Source: DASXRU01 sp034665305 (GTDB taxonomy: Bacteria; Acidobacteriota; Blastocatellia; Pyrinomonadales; Pyrinomonadaceae). From it: a stretch of DNA of 64,000 nucleotides. Every line of letters begins with the position of its first letter. Position 1 is the first letter of the stretch. The stretch is taken from NCBI GenBank assembly GCA_034665305.1, contig JAXDFZ010000018.1:1-64000 (forward strand). The letters are read 5' to 3'. A program made the position numbers and the translations under genes. Below the pieces are notes generated by a model that saw only the letters and a program-made list of their open reading frames with translations, was not told the origin of the DNA and did no database searches. Of this stretch, positions 44,047 through 52,269 are shown piece by piece.

Positions 44047-45342
44047 ATGGGTATTGAACTTGCGATTACGGGATTGCTACTTATCGCGCTGACGTTTTTG
44101 GCCAGCGTCGACATGGCCTTCAAGCAGCTCAGCGATGTTGGTCTGCACCTGCTGATTGCCGAGGTCGAGGATCATCCCACCGCGCGGTCCAACGCATTTC
44201 TCAGGGAGATTCTCGGGAACCGTCCCCGCTTCAGCCTGACCCTTTCGGCTGCAATTCAAATTCTGCTGATTGCCTTCGCAGTTCTGATCACGGCTATTTC
44301 GATCAGGTTATTTCCCCAGCCGCAATTCGTCTTCGTCGCCGTTTTGGCAGGGCTTGTGATCGCCGGCGTCTTTCGCCAGTTCATCCCTCGCCTGATTTCG
44401 TTGCGCAATCCGGAGAGCAAACTGCTACTGCTGCTCCCCATTCTGCGTCCGTTCTATCGTGTCCTGACCTTCGCGGCTGAGCCCTGGCATAAGTCCTTCG
44501 ATAGGTTGCGGCGCAAGGAACAGACACTGGAAGAAAGTGACGAAGAAGCGGAAGAAGATAACGGCGACGACATCCAGGCGTTAATCGACGTGGGTGAGGC
44601 CGAAGGCATCCTGGAAAAGCAGGAAGGCCGGCTGATTCATACCGTCATCGAATTTGGAGACACCAGCGTCAGCGAGGTGATGACGCCGCGGACGGAGATA
44701 GTCGCAATCTCGAAAGAGAGCACAGTGGGCGAGGCGCGCGACCTGATTATCGAATCCAAGTATTCGCGTTTGCCAGTCTATCGAGATCAAATCGACAACG
44801 TCGAGGGAATCATCTACGTACGTGATCTGTTGCAATGCTGGCCGGAGAACAAGACGAATGAGCCGATAACGCAGTTCATGCGGCCGGTTTATTTCGTGCC
44901 GGAGACGAAACCGGTCGCCGACCTGCTGGAAGAAATGCAAAAGGCGCGGGTCCAGCTCTCGATGGTCATCGATGAATATGGCGGCGTGGCCGGGCTGGTT
45001 ACAGTTGAAGACATCCTCGAAGAGATCGTTGGTGAGATCGAAGATGAAGACACCACCGGCGAAGAGATCGAAGAGATAACGGAATCGGGCGACGGTTCTT
45101 ACGAGGTGCTCGGTTCAACTGAGATCGGGAAAATTGAACGGCTCTTTGACATGGAGATTGAGGACGACGATTTTACGACCATTGCCGGCCTGGTCATCGG
45201 GGAAAAAGGTTACGTGCCCCACGTTGGTGAGCGGATCACCTTCCGCGGATTAGATGTCGAAGTAGTGGAAGCCGACGATCGGCGGATTGGTCGCTTGCGT
45301 CTCAAGTTGGCCGAGAACCAGGCGCACGCTCAAAAAGAATAA
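44047..45342 (+). CDS. HlyC/CorC family protein (CNNM, CBS pair and transporter-associated domain)
   Basis: 431 residues. The N-terminal part (to about 160) is hydrophobic, fitting a CNNM/DUF21 membrane domain of about three or four helices. SVSEVMTPRTEIVAISKE opens the tandem CBS domains (about 205-330), which include SRLPVYRDQIDNVEGIIYVRDLL and VIDEYGGVAGLVTVEDILEEIVGEI. The last 85 residues form a CorC_HlyC domain ending RRIGRLRLKL. The family is linked to magnesium/cobalt efflux. The phoH-ybeY-corC neighbourhood is conserved, supporting a link between ion balance and ribosome function. Confidence 0.92.
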   Translation: MGIELAITGLLLIALTFLASVDMAFKQLSDVGLHLLIAEVEDHPTARSNAFLREILGNRPRFSLTLSAAIQILLIAFAVLITAISIRLFPQPQFVFVAVLAGLVIAGVFRQFIPRLISLRNPESKLLLLLPILRPFYRVLTFAAEPWHKSFDRLRRKEQTLEESDEEAEEDNGDDIQALIDVGEAEGILEKQEGRLIHTVIEFGDTSVSEVMTPRTEIVAISKESTVGEARDLIIESKYSRLPVYRDQIDNVEGIIYVRDLLQCWPENKTNEPITQFMRPVYFVPETKPVADLLEEMQKARVQLSMVIDEYGGVAGLVTVEDILEEIVGEIEDEDTTGEEIEEITESGDGSYEVLGSTEIGKIERLFDMEIEDDDFTTIAGLVIGEKGYVPHVGERITFRGLDVEVVEADDRRIGRLRLKLAENQAHAQKE

Positions 45343-45348
45343 CGTAGA

Positions 45349-45402
45349 TGGTTTAGAGTCGGGCTACACCCGACGAAGCGGGCGTTAACCCGCTTCAAAA
45401 CC
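45349..45402. repeat. Short palindromes (R7-like) before the deoxyhypusine-synthase-like gene
   Basis: gtcgggctacacccgac and gaagcgggcgttaacccgcttc are adjacent perfect hairpins just 14-60 bases before the next start codon. Confidence 0.75.
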
Positions 45403-45414
45403 TTAGAAATCACA

Positions 45415-46548
45415 ATGGCACAGAAGAAGAGTAACCTGCTTTCGGGCAAAAGGATTGATCCGGCGCCCATCACACCGGAAACAACTCTGGCTGATCTCGT
45501 CGACGAGTCGTTCCTGGCTTACAACGCCGCCCGTCTGCGGGAAGCCTGTCAGCTTTTCACGCGGAAAATGCTCGAGCCGGAAGTTACCATTGGGCTTTCG
45601 GTCACGGGAGCGCTTACGCCCGCGGGCCTTGGCATCTCTGCACTCATTCCGCTGATTCGCGCCGGGTTTATTGATTGGATTATCTCGACCGGAGCCAACC
45701 TGTACCATGACGCGCATTTCGGCATCGGGCTCTCGATGCATCTCGGCAATGCCCAGACTTCGGACATCGAACTGCGCGAGCAGGAAGTGGTCCGCATCTA
45801 TGACATCTTCTTTGATTACTCGGTGCTGTTGGATACCGACGCGTTCTTCCGAAAGATCATAGAGGGTGAGGAGTTTCAGCGACCCATGTCCACCGCCGAG
45901 TTTCATTACCTGTGCGGAAAATATGTGCGCGAGCGTGAAATCAAACTGGGAATCAAGAACAAATCTCTTTTGGCGGCTGCCTATGAATATGCGGTGCCGA
46001 TCTACACTTCGTCCCCTGGTGACTCTTCCATCGGAATGAACGTGGCGGCGAAATCGCTGCAAGGAAATAAGCTGGCCTTCGATCCTTCGTTGGACGTTAA
46101 CGAGACCGCCGCGATCGTGCTGGCGGCAAAGCGGAACTCGGTTACTTCCAAAGGCAGTCGCGGGAAACAGAAAGGCCGTTCCGCCGTATTCATCCTCGGC
46201 GGTGGCTCACCAAAAAATTTCCTGTTGCAAACTGAGCCGCAGATTCAGGAAGTGCTGGGCATCGACGAGCGGGGACACGATTATTTTCTGCAGATCACCG
46301 ATGCGCGGCCGGACACCGGCGGACTTTCAGGCGCCACTCCCGGCGAAGCGGTTTCATGGGGGAAGGTAGATCCGGATCGCTTGCCGGATGCGGTGGTTTG
46401 CTATGTTGATTCAACGGTGGCATTGCCGATCATAACCGCGTATGCTCTCGCCAGACACGAACCGCGAACACCAAAAAGATTGTACGAACGTCGCGAAGAG
46501 TTCATGCAGTTGTTGGTGTCGGAATATAAGAAATCAAAGCGGCGGTAG
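45415..46548 (+). CDS. Deoxyhypusine synthase-like protein
   Basis: 377 residues matching the deoxyhypusine synthase fold. WIISTGANLYHDAH and VPIYTSSPGDSSIGMN are the NAD/spermidine site blocks. GATPGEAVSWGKV contains Lys317 at the position of the human catalytic lysine (Lys329 in DEAVSWGKI). VFILGGGSPKNFLLQ is the NAD-binding segment. In eukaryotes and archaea the enzyme modifies eIF5A; bacteria have EF-P, so the substrate here is unclear. Bacterial homologues and the plant enzyme are known to make homospermidine or related polyamines. No polyamine gene is adjacent, but the arginine cluster 16 kb upstream could feed one. Confidence 0.88.
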   Translation: MAQKKSNLLSGKRIDPAPITPETTLADLVDESFLAYNAARLREACQLFTRKMLEPEVTIGLSVTGALTPAGLGISALIPLIRAGFIDWIISTGANLYHDAHFGIGLSMHLGNAQTSDIELREQEVVRIYDIFFDYSVLLDTDAFFRKIIEGEEFQRPMSTAEFHYLCGKYVREREIKLGIKNKSLLAAAYEYAVPIYTSSPGDSSIGMNVAAKSLQGNKLAFDPSLDVNETAAIVLAAKRNSVTSKGSRGKQKGRSAVFILGGGSPKNFLLQTEPQIQEVLGIDERGHDYFLQITDARPDTGGLSGATPGEAVSWGKVDPDRLPDAVVCYVDSTVALPIITAYALARHEPRTPKRLYERREEFMQLLVSEYKKSKRR

Positions 46549-46606
46549 TCGCGAGTGCCTGAAGTTCATCGTAAAGGAAACCGGAACGTAGCAGACAAAT
46601 TCGATC

Positions 46607-47020
46607 ATGGGAATAGCCGCAACTGACAACCAGGCCCGGAGCTATTACGATTGCGCGAAGTGCCCGGGATATTGTTGCTCGATTTACGAGCGAGTGCAGG
46701 TCACTAAACGCGATCTCAATCGGCTGGCCTCCTATTTTCATTTAACGCCGGAAGCGGCCGCGATTCGGTTTACCACACTGAACGGCAAAGAGCGCGTGCT
46801 GCGGCGGAAGGCCGATCCGATCTTTGGCAAAGCCTGTAAGTTCCTGGATCCGCAGACGCGCCGCTGCACCATCTATCACGCGCGACCGTCGGTTTGCCGG
46901 GAATACCCGGCGCGAGCGCGCTGTGTTTATTACGATCTGCTGCAGTTCGAACGCATCCAACAGGGTGATAACGATGCGCTGCCGCTGGTCCAAATTACGT
47001 TCCGAGATTCTGCTGATTGA
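46607..47020 (+). CDS. YkgJ-family cysteine-cluster protein
   Basis: 137 residues. DCAKCPGYCCSIYERVQVT, ACKFLDPQTRRCTIYHARPSVCREYP and a late RARC make an 8-Cys pattern typical of the zinc/iron-chelating YkgJ family. The exact metal is not fixed. It is soluble and cytoplasmic, and the first Cys group is close to the N-terminus. It is followed 16 bases after its stop by a small gene, so they are probably co-transcribed. The function of the family is unknown. Confidence 0.85.
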   Translation: MGIAATDNQARSYYDCAKCPGYCCSIYERVQVTKRDLNRLASYFHLTPEAAAIRFTTLNGKERVLRRKADPIFGKACKFLDPQTRRCTIYHARPSVCREYPARARCVYYDLLQFERIQQGDNDALPLVQITFRDSAD

Positions 47021-47036
47021 ATCGAGACAAATAGTT

Positions 47037-47264
47037 ATGCAGGAATTCCTTTCCAGTTTAGTCGGTCGCAAGATAGACATCTTTTGCGGTGGTGCTTCCA
47101 GCCTGCGCGGTGATGTGGTGAACGTGACGGACGGAGTGTTGCACCTGAAGGATGACGAGGGACACCTCTGTTACGTCGCGATCGACAAGATTGCCGTGGT
47201 CTGGGAGGCGCGTGATGAAGGAAACCGCGCCGGCTTTATTTCGAAACTCGTGAACGAGTCTTAA
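47037..47264 (+). CDS. Small MM0924-like protein (beta-rich, unknown function)
   Basis: 75 residues. QEFLSSLVGRKIDIFCGGASSLRGDVVNVTDGVLHLKDDEGHLCYVAIDKIAVVWE has the alternating strands of a small Sm-like or KOW-like barrel. It resembles small proteins annotated MM0924. The ATG at 47037 sits 16 bases after the stop of the YkgJ-like gene; no strong ribosome site is visible, so coupling is likely. Longer frames upstream overlap the YkgJ gene and are not accepted. Confidence 0.75.
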   Translation: MQEFLSSLVGRKIDIFCGGASSLRGDVVNVTDGVLHLKDDEGHLCYVAIDKIAVVWEARDEGNRAGFISKLVNES

Positions 47265-47268
47265 GATT

Positions 47269-47343
47269 TCGGATTGCAGATTGCGGATGCGGATTGAAGG
47301 AGAAAGGCGGGTTGGCTCTTAATTCCGAAACTGCAATCCGCAA
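47269..47343. repeat. R9 inverted repeat with tandem-word arms
   Basis: gatttcggattgcagattgc and ggatgcggattgaag mirror cttaattccg and aaactgcaatccgcaag. Related to 7500-7586. Confidence 0.7.
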
Positions 47344-47392
47344 GCAGCTGCCGCCCGCGGTCCCATTGAAGAACTTGAGTGTCTTCGTAACG

Positions 47393-47434
47393 AGAAGGCC
47401 GCCGCAGGGTTAACTGCGACGGCCTCTTTTTTTG
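47393..47434. terminator. Bidirectional Rho-independent terminator
   Basis: aggccgccgcag and ctgcgacggcct make a strong stem with a ggttaa loop and TTTTTTT on the plus strand (and AGAA-rich on the other). It lies between converging genes. Confidence 0.85.
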
Positions 47435-47448
47435 TGCTTTGAGTCTAG

Positions 47449-48084
47449 CTATTCGACCGGCAATGGTGCAGGCGCTGGCGCTGCCGGCGTGATCGGCACA
47501 CGGCGGAAACCGTCGATGCGCGAAAGCCAGTAATCGTTGAACGGTGAATAGACGACACCGTGATGTCGCGAAGCGTGGTAGAAGCCCTTCTTATCGGCAA
47601 CGATGCCTACGTGGGCCAGGTTGCTGAAGAACACCAACGTTCCATACTGGAACTCTTCGTCCTTAGTCGCCGGGCTAAAGGTGGCCCACAAGCTGCGAGC
47701 GCTGGCCCGGTTAAACTTTATTCCGGCCGATTGAAAACTGCTCCAAACGAAACCTGAGCAATCAAAGACATTCGGTCCCGTGGCTCCCCATGAATAGTGG
47801 GCACCCAGGCGCTGATCAATCGCGAATGAGAGCGATTGTTCAAAAGCAGCGGTCGCAGCGGCGCGCGCCGCGAGCGGTGTCAATAACTTGGCTGGCGCGC
47901 GTTCGTCAATCGAATCCACGGGCGCGACCACCAGCTCCGTCTCCAGCCGGCGATGAGCACTGGCTTCGAGAACAGCATTGATCTGCTTGTGGGTGGGATC
48001 CGCGGTTTGTGCCGAGGCGACAGTGGCGCAGAGGCTCAAGGCAAAGCATGCGACCAGCATGCAGGGGAACAGTTTTCTTCGCAA
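47449..48084 (-). CDS. NlpC/P60 family cell-wall hydrolase (secreted)
   Basis: About 211 residues with a signal peptide (basic RRK, hydrophobic core, cleavage near ASAQ). The C40 peptidase core has Cys in NVFDCSGFVWSS and His in NLAHVGIVADKKGFYHAS. It is expected to cleave peptide bonds in peptidoglycan stems (D-Glu-mDAP type). The start is uncertain: the frame opens at 48153, but AAGGAGAC followed by a TTG at 48084 gives a better signal peptide. The final 10 residues are Ala/Pro-rich. It is a single gene facing the bidirectional terminator. Confidence 0.83.
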   Translation of the reverse strand: MRRKLFPCMLVACFALSLCATVASAQTADPTHKQINAVLEASAHRRLETELVVAPVDSIDERAPAKLLTPLAARAAATAAFEQSLSFAIDQRLGAHYSWGATGPNVFDCSGFVWSSFQSAGIKFNRASARSLWATFSPATKDEEFQYGTLVFFSNLAHVGIVADKKGFYHASRHHGVVYSPFNDYWLSRIDGFRRVPITPAAPAPAPLPVE

Positions 48085-48561
48085 AGGGGTATCCGTCTCC
48101 TTCTTAAAACTCTTATTAACTTCTACTTGATTGAGGTGCTGCGTGAGGGGCACTGACCAACTCGATTCGCATTCTAACGGTCATAAATACTTGCTACAAG
48201 AACCAATGTGACTGTTTCGTGATAACTCACAAAGGTTCGGTCACTTCCGAACCAAATGAGTCCATGTAGGGTTTGAGCTGTAGCCGAGAAGCGACGAAGA
48301 AGTTGCTGATCGTCTTGTGAGAGAACACGACCGGTCAATATGCCTTGAGTATTTCAGCTAAGATTGGAAAGTAGCAGGAAGAGTTGTTGTTTGGCGATCC
48401 CATGTCGCTGCCAGCGTCGAGGAGTTAATCGTCTTCACCTTCACCAGCCTTCGCGTGCGGTGACACTTCGACTTAGAAAGTTGTTGACAACCATGTTGAC
48501 CGTACGCGAATCTGAGTCCCGCGCGTGTGCGCGATTGGTTTTTTAGAAAAATGGACAAAAG
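48085..48561. other. Intergenic region, little structure seen
   Basis: Apart from the possible 5' extension of the minus-strand hydrolase, this stretch has a small hairpin (ggttcggtcacttccgaacc at 48233-48252) and a TTGACA at 48487 without a good -10 box. I see no gene. Confidence 0.5.
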
Positions 48562-49803
48562 ATGAGAACTAAAACCGCAAGACTGATTACTCTCTTGGCA
48601 ATAACGCTGATGGTTTTCGCTGGGGCGAAGGCTCAGACCGATCAGCGCCCGGTCGATCCGGATTCGCGACTGCGGTCGATCGTGATTTCCGCTCCGCCCA
48701 AACCGGCAGCCAGTCCGGTTCCCGCGGCGCAAACCAACGTCGCTCCGCAGGCTGTGTCGCCGGCGCCGCGACCGCAGCCTGGGGAGGAGAACGGGCGTTT
48801 ATCGCCCGCTAAGATTCACACAAAGATCACAGAGGTCAAACGGCTGCTGCGGTCACGACCCTCATTGACGTCGATCTCATCGCCGGCACTGGATTACGTG
48901 ACTCTGGCGACCATGCATTCCGAAACGGGCCAGATGCATCTTCTGACCATTTCAAAGGAATCGTTCCTGACTCGTGGCACCGAACTGTCGTTGACCACGT
49001 CACTTGGCATGCCGGTCCAAGTGCGCATCGTGCGGGCGAATGGCGTCAATACGGCTGTTACAGTTTTCGACAGTCAAGGTCGTTCCCTGGCGCCTTTGCT
49101 GGTTGAATTTCCAATTGAGAAACGCGGTGTCTTTCGGGAGTTGGCTTATTACACGTCGGCTCATCCGGCCCTGCTTTCCCCTGACCTGGTAAAGGCGGGA
49201 CAGACTTACGTCAACTCAATGGTTGACCTCGCGGCACGACGGCTGCGCGACAAAGGAACCAACGTCTCTCCAAATCTAGTGGCGATTGCGAAACGCCTGG
49301 CCATTGTTGAGCACACGGATCACGAACGCTTCCGTCAGGAAAACCGCATCGCATTGTTTGAGGAAATCTATTCGTTGTACGCGTTGAATGAGTTGGACAC
49401 TTATCGTTATTCGGTGAGCTCGGCGGGCGCGGGCGGTATGGTTCAAATGATTCCCTGGGCTTATCAACTCGAGCGGCAGCGACATCCGGGCGCCGGTTTG
49501 AACCCGGATTTTGTGGCCGGCATGCGCAACCATGGCAATGCATTGGAAGCCATGCTGCTTTATATGAACGATACGTGGAATGACCTGGCCGCCAACGAGG
49601 AAGTAAAGTATGCACTGGATCAAAAACTGGCGACGGAGTGGGAACTGATGGCCGCGGGATATAATTCCAACGCCGCGAAATTGCCGGGCTACCTCCAGCG
49701 GGGCGGTGCCGGTTGGCGCACGCTGATCCCGCGCGAAACGCAAATCTACCTCCAGATTTACCGATCGTTTGATACGTTGCTGCCCGCAAAGAAGCACGAG
49801 TAA
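48562..49803 (+). CDS. Secreted transglycosylase-like (SLT/lysozyme fold) protein
   Basis: 413 residues with a signal peptide (ending AGAKAQT). Residues 45-80 form a Pro-rich linker; then a beta-rich part (to about 210). A C-terminal helical domain contains NELDTYRYSVSSAGAGGMVQMIPWAYQLE, which resembles the ESGFNP-AVS-GA-GLMQLMP catalytic region of soluble lytic transglycosylases, with the Glu in NELD as the probable acid. NHGNALEAMLLYMNDTWNDLA and AAGYNSNAAKLPGYL resemble the later SLT blocks. It may act on peptidoglycan. The active site is not textbook, so an inactive or altered variant is possible. An intrinsic terminator follows. Confidence 0.72.
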   Translation: MRTKTARLITLLAITLMVFAGAKAQTDQRPVDPDSRLRSIVISAPPKPAASPVPAAQTNVAPQAVSPAPRPQPGEENGRLSPAKIHTKITEVKRLLRSRPSLTSISSPALDYVTLATMHSETGQMHLLTISKESFLTRGTELSLTTSLGMPVQVRIVRANGVNTAVTVFDSQGRSLAPLLVEFPIEKRGVFRELAYYTSAHPALLSPDLVKAGQTYVNSMVDLAARRLRDKGTNVSPNLVAIAKRLAIVEHTDHERFRQENRIALFEEIYSLYALNELDTYRYSVSSAGAGGMVQMIPWAYQLERQRHPGAGLNPDFVAGMRNHGNALEAMLLYMNDTWNDLAANEEVKYALDQKLATEWELMAAGYNSNAAKLPGYLQRGGAGWRTLIPRETQIYLQIYRSFDTLLPAKKHE

Positions 49804-49838
49804 TCCGGCTATTGCATCAATCCATCAAATCGGTCTAT

Positions 49839-49892
49839 AACAGCGTGCCCTTTAGCTGATCTCCCCGGAAAAAGGCACGCTGTTTTTGTTTT
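49839..49892 (+). terminator. Rho-independent terminator
   Basis: aacagcgtgcc and ggcacgctgtt form a perfect 11-base stem with a loop of about 24 bases, followed by TTTGTTTTCC. It ends the upstream transglycosylase-like gene. Confidence 0.85.
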
Positions 49893-49946
49893 CCCGCAAC
49901 TTCGGTTACGGGAGCAGTCTTTCTAACGATTCCACCGGAGCGAAAA

Positions 49947-51194
49947 ATGAAACTCAAGATACTCAGGTCCCTGGTCGTCATCCTCGTGTGTGCCAGCGCG
50001 GCGATGGTTATTACAACTGCACGCGCGCAAAAAATGGCCCAGACCAGTAACGCGTTTGCTATCGCCTTGAACGAATCGCAAACGCCGGCGCCGGCCCAAA
50101 CACCCGCAGCCACGGCAGCGCCGAAGGAAAAGACGTTGGGCCAATCGACAGACGTTAAGAATATTCAAGTGCTCAAGGATCTGCCGGAATCGCAACTCGG
50201 CACGGTGATGAACTTCATGGCGGCTTCGCTGGGTAGGCGCTGTGATTATTGTCACGTGAACAAGGGCGGCGTCTGGACCTGGGAATCTGATGAGAAGCCG
50301 GAGAAACAAACCGGGCGCGAGATGATCAAAATGGTGATGGAGGTCAATAAATCTACGTTCAAGGGTAATCCCTCCGTCAGTTGTTACACCTGCCATCGCG
50401 GGCGAACTTCGCCGATGGGTCTCATCCCATTGCCAGTGCCGACGCCTTCGCCCAGACCGCAACCTGGTGGGCCCGGAGGCGTAGCGGCGCCTGCTGCGGG
50501 CGGACCAGTCGCTCCCGCTGCGTCGCCCACACCGGCACCGCCCACCGCCGATCAAGTTTTGGCGAAATATATTGAGGCAGTGGGCGGAGCGGCGGCGATT
50601 GATAAGACGCAAACGCGAATGATGAAGGGAACTTTCACCGGCGTTAATGGCGTTGCCATCCCGTTTGAGGTTTATCAGAAGGCGCCGGACAAGTTTTATA
50701 TCAACGTCACCACGCAACAAGGAACGGTTGAACGGGGCTTCGATGGGAAAATGGCCTGGGAAAAAAGTCCGCGGGGTATCAACGAGCTGACTAACCCGGT
50801 GCTGGATAACCTGAAGTCAGTGTTTCTTTTGTTCCACAACATCAAGTTGAAGGAACAGTTTTCGCAGATGCGACTCGGAGGCCGGGACACGATTAATGAT
50901 CGCGCCATCATAATCGTCAGTGGCAGAAACAACGAGAAGAAACGAGAGCGTTTGTTCTTTGACGCAGAGACGGGGCTGCTGGTGCGGCGCATCACCTACA
51001 CTGAAACTCCGGTGGGCGTGATTCCGGAGCAACTCGACTTCGATGATTACCGGGTTGTTGACGGGGTGAAGCTGCCGTTCACGGTGCGGGTTTCGTCGGT
51101 TGAACCGGGATTACTTTCAACGCGAACGTTTTCGGAGATTAAGATCAACGTTCCGGTTGAGGACGCAAAGTTCAACATGCCGCCGAAGCCTTGA
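49947..51194 (+). CDS. Two-haem cytochrome of the reaction-centre cytochrome c type fused to a LolA-like domain
   Basis: 415 residues with a signal peptide. Two haem-binding sites are visible: CDYCH (residues 99-103) and CYTCH (146-150). The segment around QVLKDLPESQLGTVMNFMAASLGRRCDYCHV matches the photosynthetic-reaction-centre cytochrome c subunit family, whose members occur widely in Acidobacteriota without photosynthesis. A Pro-rich linker (about 160-190) leads to a beta-rich C-terminal domain (about 195-415; LAKYIEAVGGAAAI, FDGKMAWEKSPRG, LDFDDYRVVDGVKLPF) resembling the lipoprotein-carrier/LolA fold. It probably moves electrons in the periplasm; the role of the fused domain is unknown. 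Confidence 0.85.
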   Translation: MKLKILRSLVVILVCASAAMVITTARAQKMAQTSNAFAIALNESQTPAPAQTPAATAAPKEKTLGQSTDVKNIQVLKDLPESQLGTVMNFMAASLGRRCDYCHVNKGGVWTWESDEKPEKQTGREMIKMVMEVNKSTFKGNPSVSCYTCHRGRTSPMGLIPLPVPTPSPRPQPGGPGGVAAPAAGGPVAPAASPTPAPPTADQVLAKYIEAVGGAAAIDKTQTRMMKGTFTGVNGVAIPFEVYQKAPDKFYINVTTQQGTVERGFDGKMAWEKSPRGINELTNPVLDNLKSVFLLFHNIKLKEQFSQMRLGGRDTINDRAIIIVSGRNNEKKRERLFFDAETGLLVRRITYTETPVGVIPEQLDFDDYRVVDGVKLPFTVRVSSVEPGLLSTRTFSEIKINVPVEDAKFNMPPKP

Positions 51195-51324
51195 AGGCCG
51201 ACCGGGGCTCTCGACCTTGTCGAGCAGCATAGCGCTTTACGGCCGGCGCAGCACATTACTGCGCCGGCCATTCACAGCCGAATTGCAGGTTATCTTTTGC
51301 TGCGATGTCGTGAACTGCTATGGC

Positions 51325-51546
51325 TCAGCGTTTACACTGATTGTGGCAGCGTAGATACTGGCCCCAGCAATACCCGAATGGGTTCCCGCCGCCGGAAGCG
51401 CACTCACTCAGCGCCAGTTCGCAGGATTTTTGACACGAATCAGTAGCCAGTGTGGCGGTCGCGGAGTAAGTCGACCGCGCGCCGGAGCCTGAAAGTAGCA
51501 CTAGCAGCAAGGCAAAAACTGAAGCAAACGCGAATTTCTTCCTCAT
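51325..51546 (-). CDS. Small secreted cysteine-rich peptide (copy A of a tandem pair)
   Basis: 73 residues with a signal peptide (MRKKFAF..., ending near STYSA). The mature part has six Cys with spacing C-x3-C-x6-C-x10-C-x6-C-x3-C, which is mirror-symmetric and suggests an antiparallel helical hairpin stapled by three disulfides. The signal segment LLSGSGARSTYS is almost identical to that of copy B at 51863. The start follows GGGGAAGAATAGAG. The function is unknown. It could be a toxin, a structural peptide or a protease inhibitor. Confidence 0.8.
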   Translation of the reverse strand: MRKKFAFASVFALLLVLLSGSGARSTYSATATLATDSCQKSCELALSECASGGGNPFGYCWGQYLRCHNQCKR

Positions 51547-51862
51547 CTCTATTCTTCCCCTCGAGCCAAACGCTTTGACTGTTTGATCAACCTAAACTAC
51601 TCGTTAGGGACAGACTGATCGCAGAGCCGTGCCGACGTCTGACCAATTAATTAGTGAATAGATCGCCGCTGAATTGGGGGGATAATAATACGAGAGACCA
51701 CTTCCCGCAATATTTGTGCGGTAGTTTGGGAACCCGCAACCGAGTGCTAGGCATCAGTTCCGGCCCACATACCTCGACAAGGATTCGATTAATTGGTCGA
51801 AGCCCGGTCGGAAGCTCAACTGTGTAGGCCGGCAAGTCGATCGCCTAACTCAATCGATCGAC

Positions 51863-52075
51863 TTACCTGCACTGGTTATTGCACTTGTGATATTGCCCCA
51901 GACAGTAGCCGCTGGGCTGGCCACTCGCGATGCATGCCTCACATTGCGCGACGCAGCTTGATTGACAGGAATCGGGGGTGACGGTAACCGGCGAAGAGTA
52001 AGTGGATCGCGCGCCGGAGCCTGAGAGCAGCAGCAGCAGCAGAACTGCCAAAACTAAGCTAGATTTCTTTCTCAT
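51863..52075 (-). CDS. Small secreted cysteine-rich peptide (copy B of a tandem pair)
   Basis: 70 residues; signal peptide as in copy A (LLLSGSGARSTYS). The mature part has the same mirror-symmetric core, C-x3-C-x6-C-x9-C-x6-C-x3-C, plus an extra Cys between positions 2 and 3 (CVAQCEAC). The duplication includes upstream DNA: cacttcccgcaa-atttgtg is found before both genes (51700-51720 and 52223-52243), so promoter and leader were copied too. The start follows GGGAAGAATAGAG. The 51547-51862 gap holds only this duplicated leader. Confidence 0.8.
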   Translation of the reverse strand: MRKKSSLVLAVLLLLLLSGSGARSTYSSPVTVTPDSCQSSCVAQCEACIASGQPSGYCLGQYHKCNNQCR

Positions 52076-52269
52076 CTCTATTCTTCCCTTCGATCAACGT
52101 TTTTACCGTTTGATCACTCTGATGTCGTTAAGATCAGATGGTCGCAAAGACCGTGCCGTTTCTGATCAAACAAAAAAGTGAAAGATCGCAGATGGAATGA
52201 GAGCTTAAGAAAACGAGAGTGCACTTCCCGCAACATTTGTGTAGCCCGTTGTGAACACGTAACCGAGGG

